Positions 33,450-44,836 of a stretch of DNA of 64,000 nt are shown one piece after another. A program made the position numbers and the translations under genes. This stretch comes from JBKQHQ01 sp052148715. Its GTDB lineage: Bacteria > Pseudomonadota > Alphaproteobacteria > Rhizobiales > Xanthobacteraceae. The DNA lies in NCBI GenBank assembly GCA_052148715.1, contig JBKQHQ010000244.1:62001-126000 (forward strand). The letters run 5' to 3'. How positions within the stretch are numbered: position 1 is the stretch's first letter; each line of letters starts with the position of its first letter. The notes beneath the pieces were generated by a model, which saw nothing but the letters and a program-made list of their open reading frames with translations, was not told where the DNA came from and searched no databases.

Positions 33450-34469
33450 ATGGACAATCCGGTTCTGGTGGAGGTGATCCGCGGCCGCTTGGTCGAAAGT
33501 CGTCATCGCGGTGCCGTTGCGGTGGTGGACGCCGATGGAAAAGCCGCCTTGACGCTTGGCGACGGTGAACGTCCGGTGTATCCGCGCTCGGCTGTCAAGG
33601 CGCTGCAGGCCTTGCCGCTGATCGAGACCGGGGCCGCGGATCGCTTCGGCCTTGCGGAACAGGAATTGGCGCTTGCCTGCGCCTCCCACGGCGGCGAGCC
33701 TGATCATGTGGCGGCGGCCGCGCGCATGCTGGCGCGTGCCGGCCTGGATCCGTCTGCGCTCGCCTGCGGAACGCATTGGCCGATCCACCAGCCCTCGGCG
33801 CAGGCGCTTGCGCGTAGCGGCGCCGTGGCCACCCCGCTCTATAACAATTGCTCCGGCAAGCACGCGGGCTTCCTCTGCACCGCTTGCGCGCTAGGGGTTG
33901 ATCACCGTCGCTACGGCGACCCGTCCCATGCGGTGCAGCGGCAGGTGAAGGCGACGCTCGAAGGCCTCTCCGGCATGGCCCTTACCGAAGCGTGCTGTGC
34001 GGTCGACGGCTGCTCGGTGCCGACTTGGGCCATGCCGCTCGACCGCCTGGCGCGGGCCTTTGCTCGGTTCGGCACGGGCCATGGCCTGCCGCCCGAGCGC
34101 GCAAAGGCGGCCGCGCGATTACGCGCGGCGTGCGCCGGGAATCCCTGGTACGTCGCCGGCACCGGCCGGTTCTGCACCGAGATCATGCAGCTCTTCGGCG
34201 GACGGGTTTTCATCAAGACCGGCGCCGAGGGCGTTTTTTGCGGCGCGCTGCCGGAGCAGGGGCTCGGCATCGCGGCGAAATGCGACGACGGCGCCACCCG
34301 CGCCGCCGAGGTTGTCATGGCGGCGCTGATCGCGCGATTGCTGCCGATGGGCGCCGACGAGCACGCGGCACTCGCGCGTTTCGTCGAGCCCCCGTTGCGC
34401 AACTGGAACGGACGCGAGGTCGGGTTGCTGCGGCCGACCGACGTGCTGTTGAGGCCCGCCGAAGCTTGA
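33450..34469 (+). CDS. L-asparaginase, Rhizobium etli type (class 3)
   Basis: 339 residues from ATG 33450. All residues I know as important in the R. etli enzymes are present at nearly the same positions: Ser47/Lys50 (YPRSAVK), Ser79 (ACASHGG), Cys134/Lys137 (NNCSGKHAG) and Cys188 (AVDGCSVP), the cysteines and lysine forming the zinc site. The protein hydrolyses asparagine to aspartate and ammonia and is unrelated to E. coli AnsA/AnsB. It starts 19 bp after the sensor kinase, so the two may be co-transcribed. Confidence 0.9.
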   Translation: MDNPVLVEVIRGRLVESRHRGAVAVVDADGKAALTLGDGERPVYPRSAVKALQALPLIETGAADRFGLAEQELALACASHGGEPDHVAAAARMLARAGLDPSALACGTHWPIHQPSAQALARSGAVATPLYNNCSGKHAGFLCTACALGVDHRRYGDPSHAVQRQVKATLEGLSGMALTEACCAVDGCSVPTWAMPLDRLARAFARFGTGHGLPPERAKAAARLRAACAGNPWYVAGTGRFCTEIMQLFGGRVFIKTGAEGVFCGALPEQGLGIAAKCDDGATRAAEVVMAALIARLLPMGADEHAALARFVEPPLRNWNGREVGLLRPTDVLLRPAEA

Positions 34470-34482
34470 AGGAAATTAAGCT

Positions 34483-35832
34483 TTACCGCACCCGGTTGCC
34501 GCTGATGGCGAGCTGAGCGAAGCGTGCCGCCCCCTCGTGCGCAAGATCGCCGGTGATGAGCCTCATCTTGTCGACGCCGACGATCGCGCCGCGCGTGGCG
34601 CCCGAGATCAGATTGTCGTTGATCACAGCGGCTCCTGCGCCCGCAACGACCGAGACGGCGATGCCAATGTCAGACGCACGCACGACATTGCCGGTCACGC
34701 TCACGTCGCGCAGATAGGGGCCCCAGCCGAGCATGATGCCGGCGCTCGGCGCCGCCTCCACCACGTTGCCGGTCACCGCGGTATCCGCCTCCACATAGAT
34801 GCCGATGCCGGCCGCGTCGCCGGGATCGGTGCCGGCCGGCCGCCTTGCCGTCAGATTGCGGATGATGTTGCCTTGCACGACCGCAAGCCGGCCGCCTTCG
34901 TTGAAATTGCACACCGACACGCCGATCGCGGCGCGCTCGACAATGTTGTCGGCGATCACTGCGCCCTCAAAGGCGAACTCCGAATAGAGCGCGACCTCGC
35001 CGAGATCGCTGCAGGTATTGCCGACGATCTGAATGTTGGAGGCGGTATTGCCGCGCACGGCCGAGAAGGCGCAGCCGCGCACGCGATTGCCGCGCACGAT
35101 CACGTTGCTGGCGCGATGCGCATTGATGCCGTTGCCGAATTGGCCGGAGCCGCCCGAGCGGTTGCCGATATCTTCGACTCGGTTGTCGACGATGATGGTG
35201 CCGTCGTCGCCGTTCTCCCAGCGAAGGATCTGGATGCCGTTGTTGCCGGCGCCGCGAATGACGTTGCGAGCAATCACGAGACCGCGCGCGTGGTAGGACA
35301 GAATGGCCACCTCGGCGGCGTCGCTCACCATCGTGCCTGAGATTTCGCCCGCGACCGCCTCGAGCAGGATGCCGTGGCCGCCGGAGCCTATGATTTCGCA
35401 ATCGGTGATGCGGACGCTGCTTGCTTGCGCGATGGAGAGCAGGCCCTTCGTCAGCGGCTTGTTGCCGCCGTCAAGCACGAGGCCGGACAGGGTCAGCCCG
35501 TCCGCCCCGGCCGCGTTCATGAGCTCGCGGCCCTGTCCCAAGATTATTCGTGTCGCGCCGCGCACGCCGACGATCTGCGTGCCGGGCCCTAGTTTTAGAT
35601 CGCCGGCGCGGTAGTTTCCTGGCGGCAACGCCAACGGCGTGCGCGCCGCGGTCGCAGCATCGACGGCGCGCTGCAACGCGAGGCTCTGATCATCCGGGCT
35701 GCCGGGTCGAACGCCGTAATGCGTGGCGTCAATCCCGAGCGCTGAGATCGGACCGGCCGCCGCACCCGGCCCGATGCCGGCGGCGACCGCCGCGGTGGTG
35801 GCGGAAAGTTTTAGGAAGTGTCGGCGGTCCAT
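34483..35832 (-). CDS. TAT-exported parallel beta-helix repeat protein (TIGR03808-like)
   Basis: 449 residues from ATG 35832, with a twin-arginine signal MDRRHFLKLSATTAAVAAG; upstream in-frame codons would bury that signal. After the signal comes a right-handed beta-helix built of repeats like GNVIRGAGNNGIQI, GNRVRGCAFSAVRGN, GNVVEAAPSAGIM (PbH1/NosD-type), with IDATHYGVRPGSPDDQSLALQRAVDAA as pectate-lyase-like start. Folded in the cytoplasm and exported to the periplasm. The pattern fits the TIGR03808 group known from Hyphomicrobiales. Function unknown; carbohydrate-binding or -cleaving activity is possible. Confidence 0.85.
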   Translation of the reverse strand: MDRRHFLKLSATTAAVAAGIGPGAAAGPISALGIDATHYGVRPGSPDDQSLALQRAVDAATAARTPLALPPGNYRAGDLKLGPGTQIVGVRGATRIILGQGRELMNAAGADGLTLSGLVLDGGNKPLTKGLLSIAQASSVRITDCEIIGSGGHGILLEAVAGEISGTMVSDAAEVAILSYHARGLVIARNVIRGAGNNGIQILRWENGDDGTIIVDNRVEDIGNRSGGSGQFGNGINAHRASNVIVRGNRVRGCAFSAVRGNTASNIQIVGNTCSDLGEVALYSEFAFEGAVIADNIVERAAIGVSVCNFNEGGRLAVVQGNIIRNLTARRPAGTDPGDAAGIGIYVEADTAVTGNVVEAAPSAGIMLGWGPYLRDVSVTGNVVRASDIGIAVSVVAGAGAAVINDNLISGATRGAIVGVDKMRLITGDLAHEGAARFAQLAISGNRVR

Positions 35833-35968
35833 GGGAGCTTTCACTGCGTAGCGAAGCAATCTCAAGCCGCAGGCGTAACCCTGACAAGATTTGCACCAAG
35901 GCATACCGCAAGTGTTGGGCCAAAATGTTTGTGCAGGAATGCGACAACTCCACTTTCCGCACACGTAG

Positions 35969-36607
35969 TTAACGCCGCCTATGCGCGGCAGCGACCAGCG
36001 CCACGAGGATCGCCTCGCCGCCACGGACGAGATCGTCGAGTTTGGGTCGACGACGCCGGCTCCGTCCGACCGGAATTCTTCCCCGCAGCTGCGGCACGTG
36101 TACTAAGGCCGTGATCTCGGCTCCACGCTCGAGCGCGCGCCAGCAGAGGTAATTGCAAACATAACGGCCGGCATCACGGGAGAGATATGCAAAAGCACCC
36201 CGTGACCGCGCCGCCGAAACCAGATGCCTGGCATGCGGGCCGAACGGCAACGCCGCTGGACCGCCGGCGACGATCGTCGCTGGGTAGCCGCTCGATCGTG
36301 CGGCGTCGGGGAAGAGAGCCGACACCGTGTTGCGCGCCCGGGTCTCGATGCTGAGGTTCCGCCGCCGAGCCGCCAGGCCAAACATCAACACGGCATCCGG
36401 CGCATAGCGTGCGAGTAGCTCCGGCAGCTCGCGATCGACCGCAGCGTAGCTCGTTGGAAAGACATGGCCGATCAGCGTCACATCGGCGAGTGCCGGCCGC
36501 CTTCGGCGAACGAGCTTTGCCACAAGCACGCCGGTCGGGTTGCGCCGCGCGCCGGGAAACGGACCAAAGCCCGTGACCAAAACCGTCAATGCGCGATCGG
36601 TCCTCAC
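35969..36607 (-). CDS. pyroglutamyl-peptidase I-like cysteine peptidase (family C15)
   Basis: 212 residues. C15 signature blocks: VLVTGFGPFPGARRNPTG at the N-terminus, Glu88 in LSIETRARN, Cys151 in RDAGRYVCNYLC and His170 in LVHVPQL, making a complete Glu/Cys/His catalytic set. Such enzymes remove N-terminal pyroglutamate from peptides in the cytosol. It begins inside the end of the upstream gene (4-bp overlap, 36604-36607). The C-terminus is unusually arginine-rich. Confidence 0.85.
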   Translation of the reverse strand: MRTDRALTVLVTGFGPFPGARRNPTGVLVAKLVRRRRPALADVTLIGHVFPTSYAAVDRELPELLARYAPDAVLMFGLAARRRNLSIETRARNTVSALFPDAARSSGYPATIVAGGPAALPFGPHARHLVSAARSRGAFAYLSRDAGRYVCNYLCWRALERGAEITALVHVPQLRGRIPVGRSRRRRPKLDDLVRGGEAILVALVAAAHRRR

Positions 36608-37047
36608 GGCGTGATTTTCGCCTTTCTGATCGCGGCAACTTCCTTGTCCTGGGCCTTGGCCTCTGAGGCGATGAGGCCGGCAAAGAATCCGTCGGTCCGG
36701 CAGAGCTCCGGCAAGTCCTTGCTCGGTTGGCTTTTGATCAGCTGTTGCATGAACTGATCGAGCACCTTTCCCCGCATCGCCTGCGCGTCGGCGTAGACCC
36801 TTTCACGCTGCCGTTCGTTCAAGCCGGACAGGATCAGCGCCCGGCGTTCACCGATATGATCGCGCGCATACTTGATGGCCTTGTCTGGCAGCTTGGTCTC
36901 GGCTTGACAGAATTCGAAGATGCGCTGGAAGCTTTCGATGAATCCCAAATACTTGGAAAGCGCACCGAGATCGGCCGCCGGTGCCGCCGCAACGTTCAGA
37001 AGCGTTGCCGTCGCCACGGAGATGCAAGCGGCGCCTCGCTTGATCAT
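36604..37047 (-). CDS. hypothetical exported protein
   Basis: 147 residues with a signal peptide (residues 1-25, ending AAAPAAD). The mature part is helical and charged, with two cysteines (FEFCQAET and LPELCRTD) that could form a disulfide in the periplasm. No family recognised. It overlaps the C15 peptidase gene by 4 bp and follows meaB after 38 bp, so it belongs to that transcript. Confidence 0.7.
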   Translation of the reverse strand: MIKRGAACISVATATLLNVAAAPAADLGALSKYLGFIESFQRIFEFCQAETKLPDKAIKYARDHIGERRALILSGLNERQRERVYADAQAMRGKVLDQFMQQLIKSQPSKDLPELCRTDGFFAGLIASEAKAQDKEVAAIRKAKITP

Positions 37048-37085
37048 GGTGCTCTGCCCAGCTCGACCTGCTCATCCCAGCGCGC

Positions 37086-38075
37086 TCACACGCCGATGAG
37101 CCGCGCAATCTGATCGACCGCAAGCGTTGCGGAAAGCTCTCCGGCGGCAACCGCCGTCTCGATTTGCTTGAGCTTTGGCCTGATCGCAGGATCGGAGCGC
37201 CAGCGCCCGAGCGCGCGCTCCTCGAGCATGCTCCACAGCCATTTCACCTGCTGCTCGCGGCGGCGCGCCGCCAGCACGCCCGATGCGGTCACCGCCTCGC
37301 GATGTGCCAGGACTTGACTCCAGAGCTCAGCGATGCCGTCACCGGTTAGCGCCGAATAGGTGATGACGCCCGGCGTCCAGTACGGCGACTTGGGCTTTAG
37401 GATGTGCAGTGCCGCCCGGTATTCAGCGGCGGCCGCGGTGGCGCGCTTGATGTTGTCGCCGTCGGCCTTGTTGACCGCGACCAAATCGGCGAGCTCGACG
37501 ATCCCCTTCTTCAAACCTTGCAGCTCATCGCCGGCGCCCGGCAGCATCAGCACCAGAAAGAAGTCGGTCATATCGGCGACAGCGGTTTCCGACTGACCGG
37601 TGCCAACCGTTTCCACCAGGACGACGTCAAACCCCGCTGCTTCGCACAGAAGCATCGCCTCGCGGGTCTTGGCGGCGACGCCGCCGAGCGTGCCCGAGGC
37701 AGGCGAGGGGCGGATGTAGGCGTTGGAATCGACCGCGAGCCGCGGCATCCGCGTCTTGTCGCCGAGGATCGAGCCGCCGGTGCGGGTGGAGGAAGGATCG
37801 ACGGCCAGCACCGCGACTTTGTGGCCTTGCGCGGTCAGCATGGTTCCAAGCCGATCGACGGTCGTCGACTTGCCGACACCCGGCGCGCCGGTGATGCCGA
37901 CCCGGATCGCCTGCCCGGTATGCGGCAGCAGTTTTTGCACCAGCGCGCGCGCCGCCTCCTGATGATCCGCGCGCCTGCTTTCGATCAGGGTAATCGCCCG
38001 CGCCAAGCTTGCGCGGTCGCCGGCGCGGATGCCACGGGCGAGCACGGCGGGGCCGGAGGCCGCAGACGCCTTCAT
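37086..38075 (-). CDS. meaB: methylmalonyl-CoA mutase-associated GTPase MeaB
   Basis: 329 residues, ArgK/MeaB G3E-type GTPase. Walker [11 protein letters not shown] (~63-72), [22 protein letters not shown] (switch), [10 protein letters not shown] and the base-specificity motif NKAD. Chaperone that protects and reloads adenosylcobalamin in methylmalonyl-CoA mutase, whose genes lie just upstream on the same strand. Its ATG overlaps the hepT stop codon by 4 bp (38072-38075), so its translation is coupled to a toxin gene, which is unusual. Confidence 0.95.
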   Translation of the reverse strand: MKASAASGPAVLARGIRAGDRASLARAITLIESRRADHQEAARALVQKLLPHTGQAIRVGITGAPGVGKSTTVDRLGTMLTAQGHKVAVLAVDPSSTRTGGSILGDKTRMPRLAVDSNAYIRPSPASGTLGGVAAKTREAMLLCEAAGFDVVLVETVGTGQSETAVADMTDFFLVLMLPGAGDELQGLKKGIVELADLVAVNKADGDNIKRATAAAAEYRAALHILKPKSPYWTPGVITYSALTGDGIAELWSQVLAHREAVTASGVLAARRREQQVKWLWSMLEERALGRWRSDPAIRPKLKQIETAVAAGELSATLAVDQIARLIGV

Positions 38076-38419
38076 TGCGCGTCAGTGTCCCTGACCAAGC
38101 GTTCAACGAAGACCTTCAATGGCGCCAGATCGTTCCTTGCGATGCTCCAGAGAATTTCCGTGTCGACTTGATCATAGGCATGACGAAGCCAATTGCCGAG
38201 ATCGGCCATCCGTCTCCAGTTGATCTGGGTTTCGCGCGATTTCAGCTCATCGGGAATGTGTCGCGAAGCCTCGCTGATGATCTCGAAGAAACGCTCGGCG
38301 GCTGCCCGCAGAAACGGATCGTCGGCAAAAGCCTTTTCCGTGGTGTTTGCGAAGATCTTTTCGAGATTCGCAATACAATTGAGAATGTGTTCGAGCCGAT
38401 CGCCAAGGGATGGAGGCAT
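38072..38419 (-). CDS. hepT: HepT-like HEPN-domain RNase toxin (DUF86)
   Basis: 115 residues, all-helical HEPN/DUF86 family. The C-terminal active-site region is [13 protein letters not shown]: histidine and the following tyrosine (HxY, the residue AMPylated by MntA in studied systems) are present, while the arginine sits directly before the histidine instead of at the usual R-x4-H spacing. Expected to cleave RNA when not neutralised. Lies 2 bp downstream of the mntA-like gene, the common antitoxin-toxin pairing, and overlaps meaB. Confidence 0.85.
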   Translation of the reverse strand: MPPSLGDRLEHILNCIANLEKIFANTTEKAFADDPFLRAAAERFFEIISEASRHIPDELKSRETQINWRRMADLGNWLRHAYDQVDTEILWSIARNDLAPLKVFVERLVRDTDAQ

Positions 38420-38421
38420 GG

Positions 38422-38730
38422 TCAGAACACTTCGATTAGATCGTCGGCGATCCGCTTGGCCATGCGCGGATCAAGCGACCGACGCAGAGCGGCCTGTGTC
38501 CGTAACCCGGTCGCGTCGGAAACGATGTGCTCGACGCCAACCAAATTAAGCAAGGAAAACGTCGCGTCCGGATCGACGTCGATCAGCACATCGAGGTCGC
38601 TGTCAGGCCGCGCATCGCCGCGCGCGCGTGAGCCGAAGATGGCGAGCTTGGTCACGCCCTCGGCGCGCAGCGCCGGCGCGGAGGAGCGCAGCGTGGCGAT
38701 GATCTCGTCGCGTGTAATGGCGGATCGCAT
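38422..38730 (-). CDS. mntA: MntA-like minimal nucleotidyltransferase antitoxin
   Basis: 102 residues, MNT family. The GSx10DxD motif is complete in IFGSRARGDARPDSDLDVLID (~32-52). In characterised HepT-MntA pairs this enzyme transfers AMP to the toxin's tyrosine and inactivates it. It starts 34 bp after methylmalonyl-CoA mutase, so the TA pair is embedded in the mutase-MeaB operon. Confidence 0.85.
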   Translation of the reverse strand: MRSAITRDEIIATLRSSAPALRAEGVTKLAIFGSRARGDARPDSDLDVLIDVDPDATFSLLNLVGVEHIVSDATGLRTQAALRRSLDPRMAKRIADDLIEVF

Positions 38731-38764
38731 AGGGTTAAATCTACCACAAAGCGCGCACCACGTC

Positions 38765-40917
<2,153 letters not shown>

Positions 40918-40921
<4 letters not shown>

Positions 40922-42813
40922 GGCGTCTTGCCTACGGTCTCGTCAGACAAAATATCATGCGTAGCCTTAAGTATTGCCAGCGCATTGCAGCCGGCGTGAA
41001 TGAATCGCGCAATGCCGGCCTTGTCGGGCTCGGCGAGCGCCGCCGGACGGCCGGCGAGGTAGATCTCTACGGCGCCGGCCCCTGCGAGCGCTCGGGCTGC
41101 CGCCGGTGCTTCGCGCCCGTAAACGGCATCGGAGGCGCAAAGGCACGCAAGCTTCGCGTCGGAGGCTTTGAACGCCGCAACGAGTGCCGCGAGGTCGGCC
41201 TTCAAAGCCGCAAAGCCGTTCTGGGCCACAGTCTCGATGCCGCCGGCGGCGAAGAAATTCTTGGCAAAGTCGACGCGCGCCATGAAATCGGCCGGCTCAC
41301 CCAGCGTGGCAAGAAACACCTTCGGTCGCGATCCAGTTGCGACAAGCACCCGGTCGGAGGCATCACGCAGAGCCTCGAACGGCTCGGCGAGGCGCGACGG
41401 CAGCAACGCGTCGACCGTGACCGGGCCCTTCGGCTGCCTGCTTGCCACCGGTGGTACGTCGAGCACGGAAACCGGCGCCTCCTCGAGGACTGCGAACTCG
41501 GTCGTGCCAGTGATCGGCTCGAGCCGGTGCGCGACCGCGCTCTGGCGCTCGGCGCGCACGCGCTCAACGCCGCCTTGGATCAATCCCTTCGCAAGGGCCG
41601 CGACGGGTCCGCCTGCAGTCTCGACGCGTTGAAATTGGCCCCAGGCGGCGCGGCAAAGCTGATCAGTCACATCCTCGATGGCGCCGGAGCCTGCGGCCGG
41701 GTCGGCCACCTTGGCGAGGTTTGCTTCCTCGAGCAGGATCAGCTGTGTGCTGCGCGCGATGCTGCGGGCGAAGCGGTCCGGCAGGCCCAGCGCCAGCGTG
41801 AAGGGTTGCACGGTGATGGCATCGGCGCCGCCGAGCCCGGCCGCAAAGGCGGCAATGGTCGTGCGCAGTATGTTCACGTGCGGGTCGCGCCGGGTCATCA
41901 TCCGCCAGGCGGTCTCGGCGCAGACGAAGGTGGGCTTGGGGGCAAGCCCACAGACGGCTTCGACCCGTGCCCAAAGCTTTCTGATGGCGCGGAATTTCGC
42001 CATGGTCAGGAACTGGTCGGCATCGGCCGCAAGGCGAAAGAAAATCATTCCGCGCGCGTCTTCGAGCGCCATGCCGAAGGCCTCGAGCGCGCGGAGATAA
42101 GCGAGTCCGTGCGAGAGCGCGAAGCCAAGCTCCTGCGCTTCCGAACCGCCGGCCGCGTGCACCGCGCGCGCGTCGGCGACCACGAATGGACCCTTGAAGC
42201 CCTGCTCCGCGAGTGCCGCGACGCCGGCGGCAAAGCGCGGCGCCGTTTCCGGCCAGGGCAGGGGGGAGCGACCGTTGACCGCCAAGCCGCCAAGCGGATC
42301 GAGTCCGAAACGAATGTTTGCTGCCGCAGCGGACGTGCCGCGTGTCTTCACGAGCGAGGCAACGGATCGAGCGGCCTCCTCGGCATCAAGGCCGAGCTCG
42401 AGCTCGATGGCGATGCCGGCGTCGAGATGCACGCCGGCAAGCGCGCGTTCGATCGCCGCGGACGATACGTCGAGGCCGTAGCCGTGGCTGCCCGCGGCAT
42501 CGGCAAGAACCAAAAACAGGCCGGTCGCGCCGTTCTCCAAGTCTTCCAGCGCCTGCGCGTTGGCCGCGGCCGGCTCGGGATGATCGACGCGCTGCAGCAC
42601 CTGCCAGGCGCGTCCCGGCTGCCGGCCGGCAATCGGGCGTGCCTGGCTGCGTTCATAGAGCGGCTCGATGCGCAGTCCGTCATATGTCTCGCTGACCAAC
42701 GTGTCCTCGAAAGACGCGCCCTTCAATACGTCGTCGACGAGCTTGCGCCACTGCTCCCGGCTTGCCGGGGAAAATTCGGCCGCGAGCGGCAGTTCCTGCG
42801 AGGGGGTAGCCAT
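40918..42813 (-). CDS. mutA: methylmalonyl-CoA mutase small (beta) subunit
   Basis: 631 residues from ATG 42813 ([22 protein letters not shown]); an upstream TTG is less likely. Same fold as the large subunit but the B12-binding DxHxxG motif is missing, as is normal for the structural subunit. Key family segments: [17 protein letters not shown] [21 protein letters not shown] and THLNILRTT-like [25 protein letters not shown]. Follows folK by 43 bp on the same strand. Confidence 0.9.
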
Positions 42814-42856
42814 GCGCCAAGGGTGCCACAATTCGGCTCGCGCGGCCAAACGATCC

Positions 42857-43351
42857 TTACGCCCGAGCGGGCGGCAGGCGCTCGATGCCGCTCGTGTCGA
42901 GCCGGTCGAGCGCGTCGCGGACCCGCACGCCGGCGATCACGCGTTCGGCGGCAATGTCGGCGAGCGGCGCGAGGACGAAGGCGCGCTCGAACATATGCGG
43001 GTGCGGCAGGATCAAATCCGGCTCGTTCAGGATTAGATCGTCGTAAGCCAGAATATCGACGTCGATGATGCGCGGACCCCAGCGCTTTTCGTTAGCGCGG
43101 TTGCGTCCCAGCGCGCGTTCGGCACCGAGGGCTCGCTCCAGCACCGCGTGCGGAAGAAGTTCGGTCGCGACCAGGATGCACGCATTGATGAACGGGGGCT
43201 GGTCTTCGACGCCCCATGGGGCGGTCAGGTAATCGGAAGACCGCGCACGCAATTCCAGCTTCGATCCGGCACACAGCAGCGCGATCGCCCGCCCAATCGT
43301 GAGCCGGGCGTCGCCAATATTGCCGCCGAGCGCGAGCAGCGCCTCAGCCAT
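42857..43351 (-). CDS. folK: 2-amino-4-hydroxy-6-hydroxymethyldihydropteridine pyrophosphokinase
   Basis: 164 residues. HPPK signature LLALGGNIGDARLTIGRAI at the N-terminus, YLTAPWGVEDQPPFINACI, and WGPRIIDVDILAYDDL (the RxxDLDIL-type Mg/ATP block) followed by LPHPHMFERAFVLAPLADI. Adds pyrophosphate to the folate pterin precursor. Overlaps folB by 8 bp. Confidence 0.96.
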   Translation of the reverse strand: MAEALLALGGNIGDARLTIGRAIALLCAGSKLELRARSSDYLTAPWGVEDQPPFINACILVATELLPHAVLERALGAERALGRNRANEKRWGPRIIDVDILAYDDLILNEPDLILPHPHMFERAFVLAPLADIAAERVIAGVRVRDALDRLDTSGIERLPPARA

Positions 43352-43712
43352 GGCGTGAACGCACGAGCTCGACCCCCACGTCGCGGAAGGTCGCGGCGAT
43401 CGGCGCGTGCGGCTTATGCACCGTCACGCGAATGGTCTTGATGCGCGGGAAGCGTTCGAGCACCGCGTCGGCGACCGCCCCGGCGGCGGCTTCGATGAGC
43501 CGGTATCGCCTCGTAGAAAACGCCTCGCTCGCCACCTGCACGATGCCGGAATAGGAGACGGTGTCCGCGACCTTGTCTGAAAGCGATGCCTGGGCGAGGT
43601 CGATGTCGAGCACGAGATCGAGTGTAAAGGCCTGACCGACGCTCGCCTCGTGCTCCATCACGCCGTGATAGGCGTGCAGGCTCAGGCCATGGATGAAGAT
43701 GTGGTCGGTCAT
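43344..43712 (-). CDS. folB: dihydroneopterin aldolase
   Basis: 122 residues. FolB motifs HGLSLHAYHGVMEHEASVGQAFTLDLVLDID and VSYSGIVQVASEAFSTRRYRLIEA are clear, with the conserved catalytic lysine in IRVTVHKPHAPI. Cleaves dihydroneopterin to the FolK substrate. Start overlaps folP by 4 bp. Second gene of folP-folB-folK. Confidence 0.95.
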   Translation of the reverse strand: MTDHIFIHGLSLHAYHGVMEHEASVGQAFTLDLVLDIDLAQASLSDKVADTVSYSGIVQVASEAFSTRRYRLIEAAAGAVADAVLERFPRIKTIRVTVHKPHAPIAATFRDVGVELVRSRHG

Positions 43713-44578
43713 CGGGCGTTCCTGATGGCGGCGGCGATGCGCAGTGCCTGCACCGTCTCCGCTACGTCATGGACGCGAATGATGTCGGCGCCTCTTTGCG
43801 CCGCCAGCAGGTGCGCGGCGATCGAGCCGCCCAGACGCTGGCCGGGATTGGCGGGCACGACCGAGCTGATGAAACGCTTGCGCGAGGCGCCGACCAACAG
43901 CGGCAGGCCGAAACGCTTCAGCGCATCGACGTGGGCGAGGCTGATCAGGCTCTGCTCCGGCGTCTTGCCGAACCCGATGCCCGGATCAAGCATGATGCTG
44001 CCGCGGCGGATGCCCGCAGCATCGGCGATTTCAAGCGAGCGGGCAAAGAAGGACATCATATCCGCCATGATGTCGATGCCGGGATCGGCGGCATCCCGGT
44101 TGTGCATCATCACAACGGGGACCCGATGCTTGGCGACGACGCGCGCCATATCCGGATCGCGCTGCAGGCCCCAGACATCGTTGATGATGCCGGCGCCCGC
44201 CTGCACCGCCCAGTCGGCGACCTCGGCCTTCATCGTGTCGATGGAGACCGGCACGCCGAGCGCCACGACGGGCGCCAGCACCGGCTCGAGCCGAGAAATC
44301 TCCATTTCGTATGGTACGGGTTCGGCGCCGCCATAGGGCCGGGTCGACTCCGCTCCAACGTCGAGAATGTCGGCGCCTTCCTCCATCATCGCGCGCGCGC
44401 GGGCGATCGCAATCGGCGGATCGACAAACCGGCCGCCGTCCGAGAAGGAGTCCGGGGTGACGTTGAGAATGCCCATCACCAGCGTCCGCCCGCTGGCCAG
44501 TAGTTGCCGAAGTGGACAAAATGTCGCACCGTCGGCGGGCAGCTCGGAGTTGGAAACAGCGCGGTCGGGGAGAGCCAT
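43709..44578 (-). CDS. folP: dihydropteroate synthase
   Basis: 289 residues, TIM barrel. VMGILNVTPDSFSDGGRF (diphosphate/Mg loop), GAESTRPYGGAEPVPYEME (the pABA/sulfonamide region normally GAESTRPGA), IINDVWGLQRDPDM, VMMHNRD and LLVGASRKRFI are all present. Condenses pABA with the pterin pyrophosphate. The ESTRPYGG variant (Tyr-Gly-Gly instead of Gly-Ala) is a small departure from consensus. Probable first gene of the fol-mut transcript. Confidence 0.95.
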   Translation of the reverse strand: MALPDRAVSNSELPADGATFCPLRQLLASGRTLVMGILNVTPDSFSDGGRFVDPPIAIARARAMMEEGADILDVGAESTRPYGGAEPVPYEMEISRLEPVLAPVVALGVPVSIDTMKAEVADWAVQAGAGIINDVWGLQRDPDMARVVAKHRVPVVMMHNRDAADPGIDIMADMMSFFARSLEIADAAGIRRGSIMLDPGIGFGKTPEQSLISLAHVDALKRFGLPLLVGASRKRFISSVVPANPGQRLGGSIAAHLLAAQRGADIIRVHDVAETVQALRIAAAIRNAR

Positions 44579-44642
44579 GCGGGTCGCTTTGCGCGCTCAC
44601 GGGGGGCGCGTCAAGCCGCCCGCGTCGACGCATCGGCGGCCT

Positions 44643-44682
44643 TCGAGCAGGTTCCGATTAGTTGAATCGGAACCCTGCTCGA
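44643..44682. terminator. strong long hairpin upstream of folP
   Basis: TCGAGCAGG-TTCCGATT pairs with AATCGGAACCCTGCTCGA (17 bp, one bulge, loop AGTTG). Lies in the 258-bp stretch between the DUF4332 gene and folP, both on the minus strand, so it can end upstream transcription or shape the folP leader. Confidence 0.5.
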
Positions 44683-44730
44683 GACTCGTCGATTCGGTCG
44701 CATTTTTTGCGGAAAGACGGCGTCCACCAC

Positions 44731-44832
44731 GGCAACTCAGGTTTTCCCGAGTTGCCTGGTCAATATTCGCAAGTCGCAAACATCCGCGACTTGCTGGTCG
44801 TGGCCCGAGGGCAAGCTTTTCCGGAAAATGCT
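44731..44832 (+). repeat. two-hairpin intergenic repeat, copy B
   Basis: GGCAACTC-N10-GAGTTGCC (44731-44756), TGGTCAATATTC, then GCAAGTCGC-AAACATCC-GCGACTTGC (44769-44794), then CCCGAGGGCAAGCT and the palindrome TTTTCCGGAAAA (44817 on). Same plan as copy A at 2541-2631. It abuts the stop codon of the minus-strand gene at 44837, where it probably also works as a terminator. Confidence 0.6.
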
Positions 44833-44836
44833 CTAC

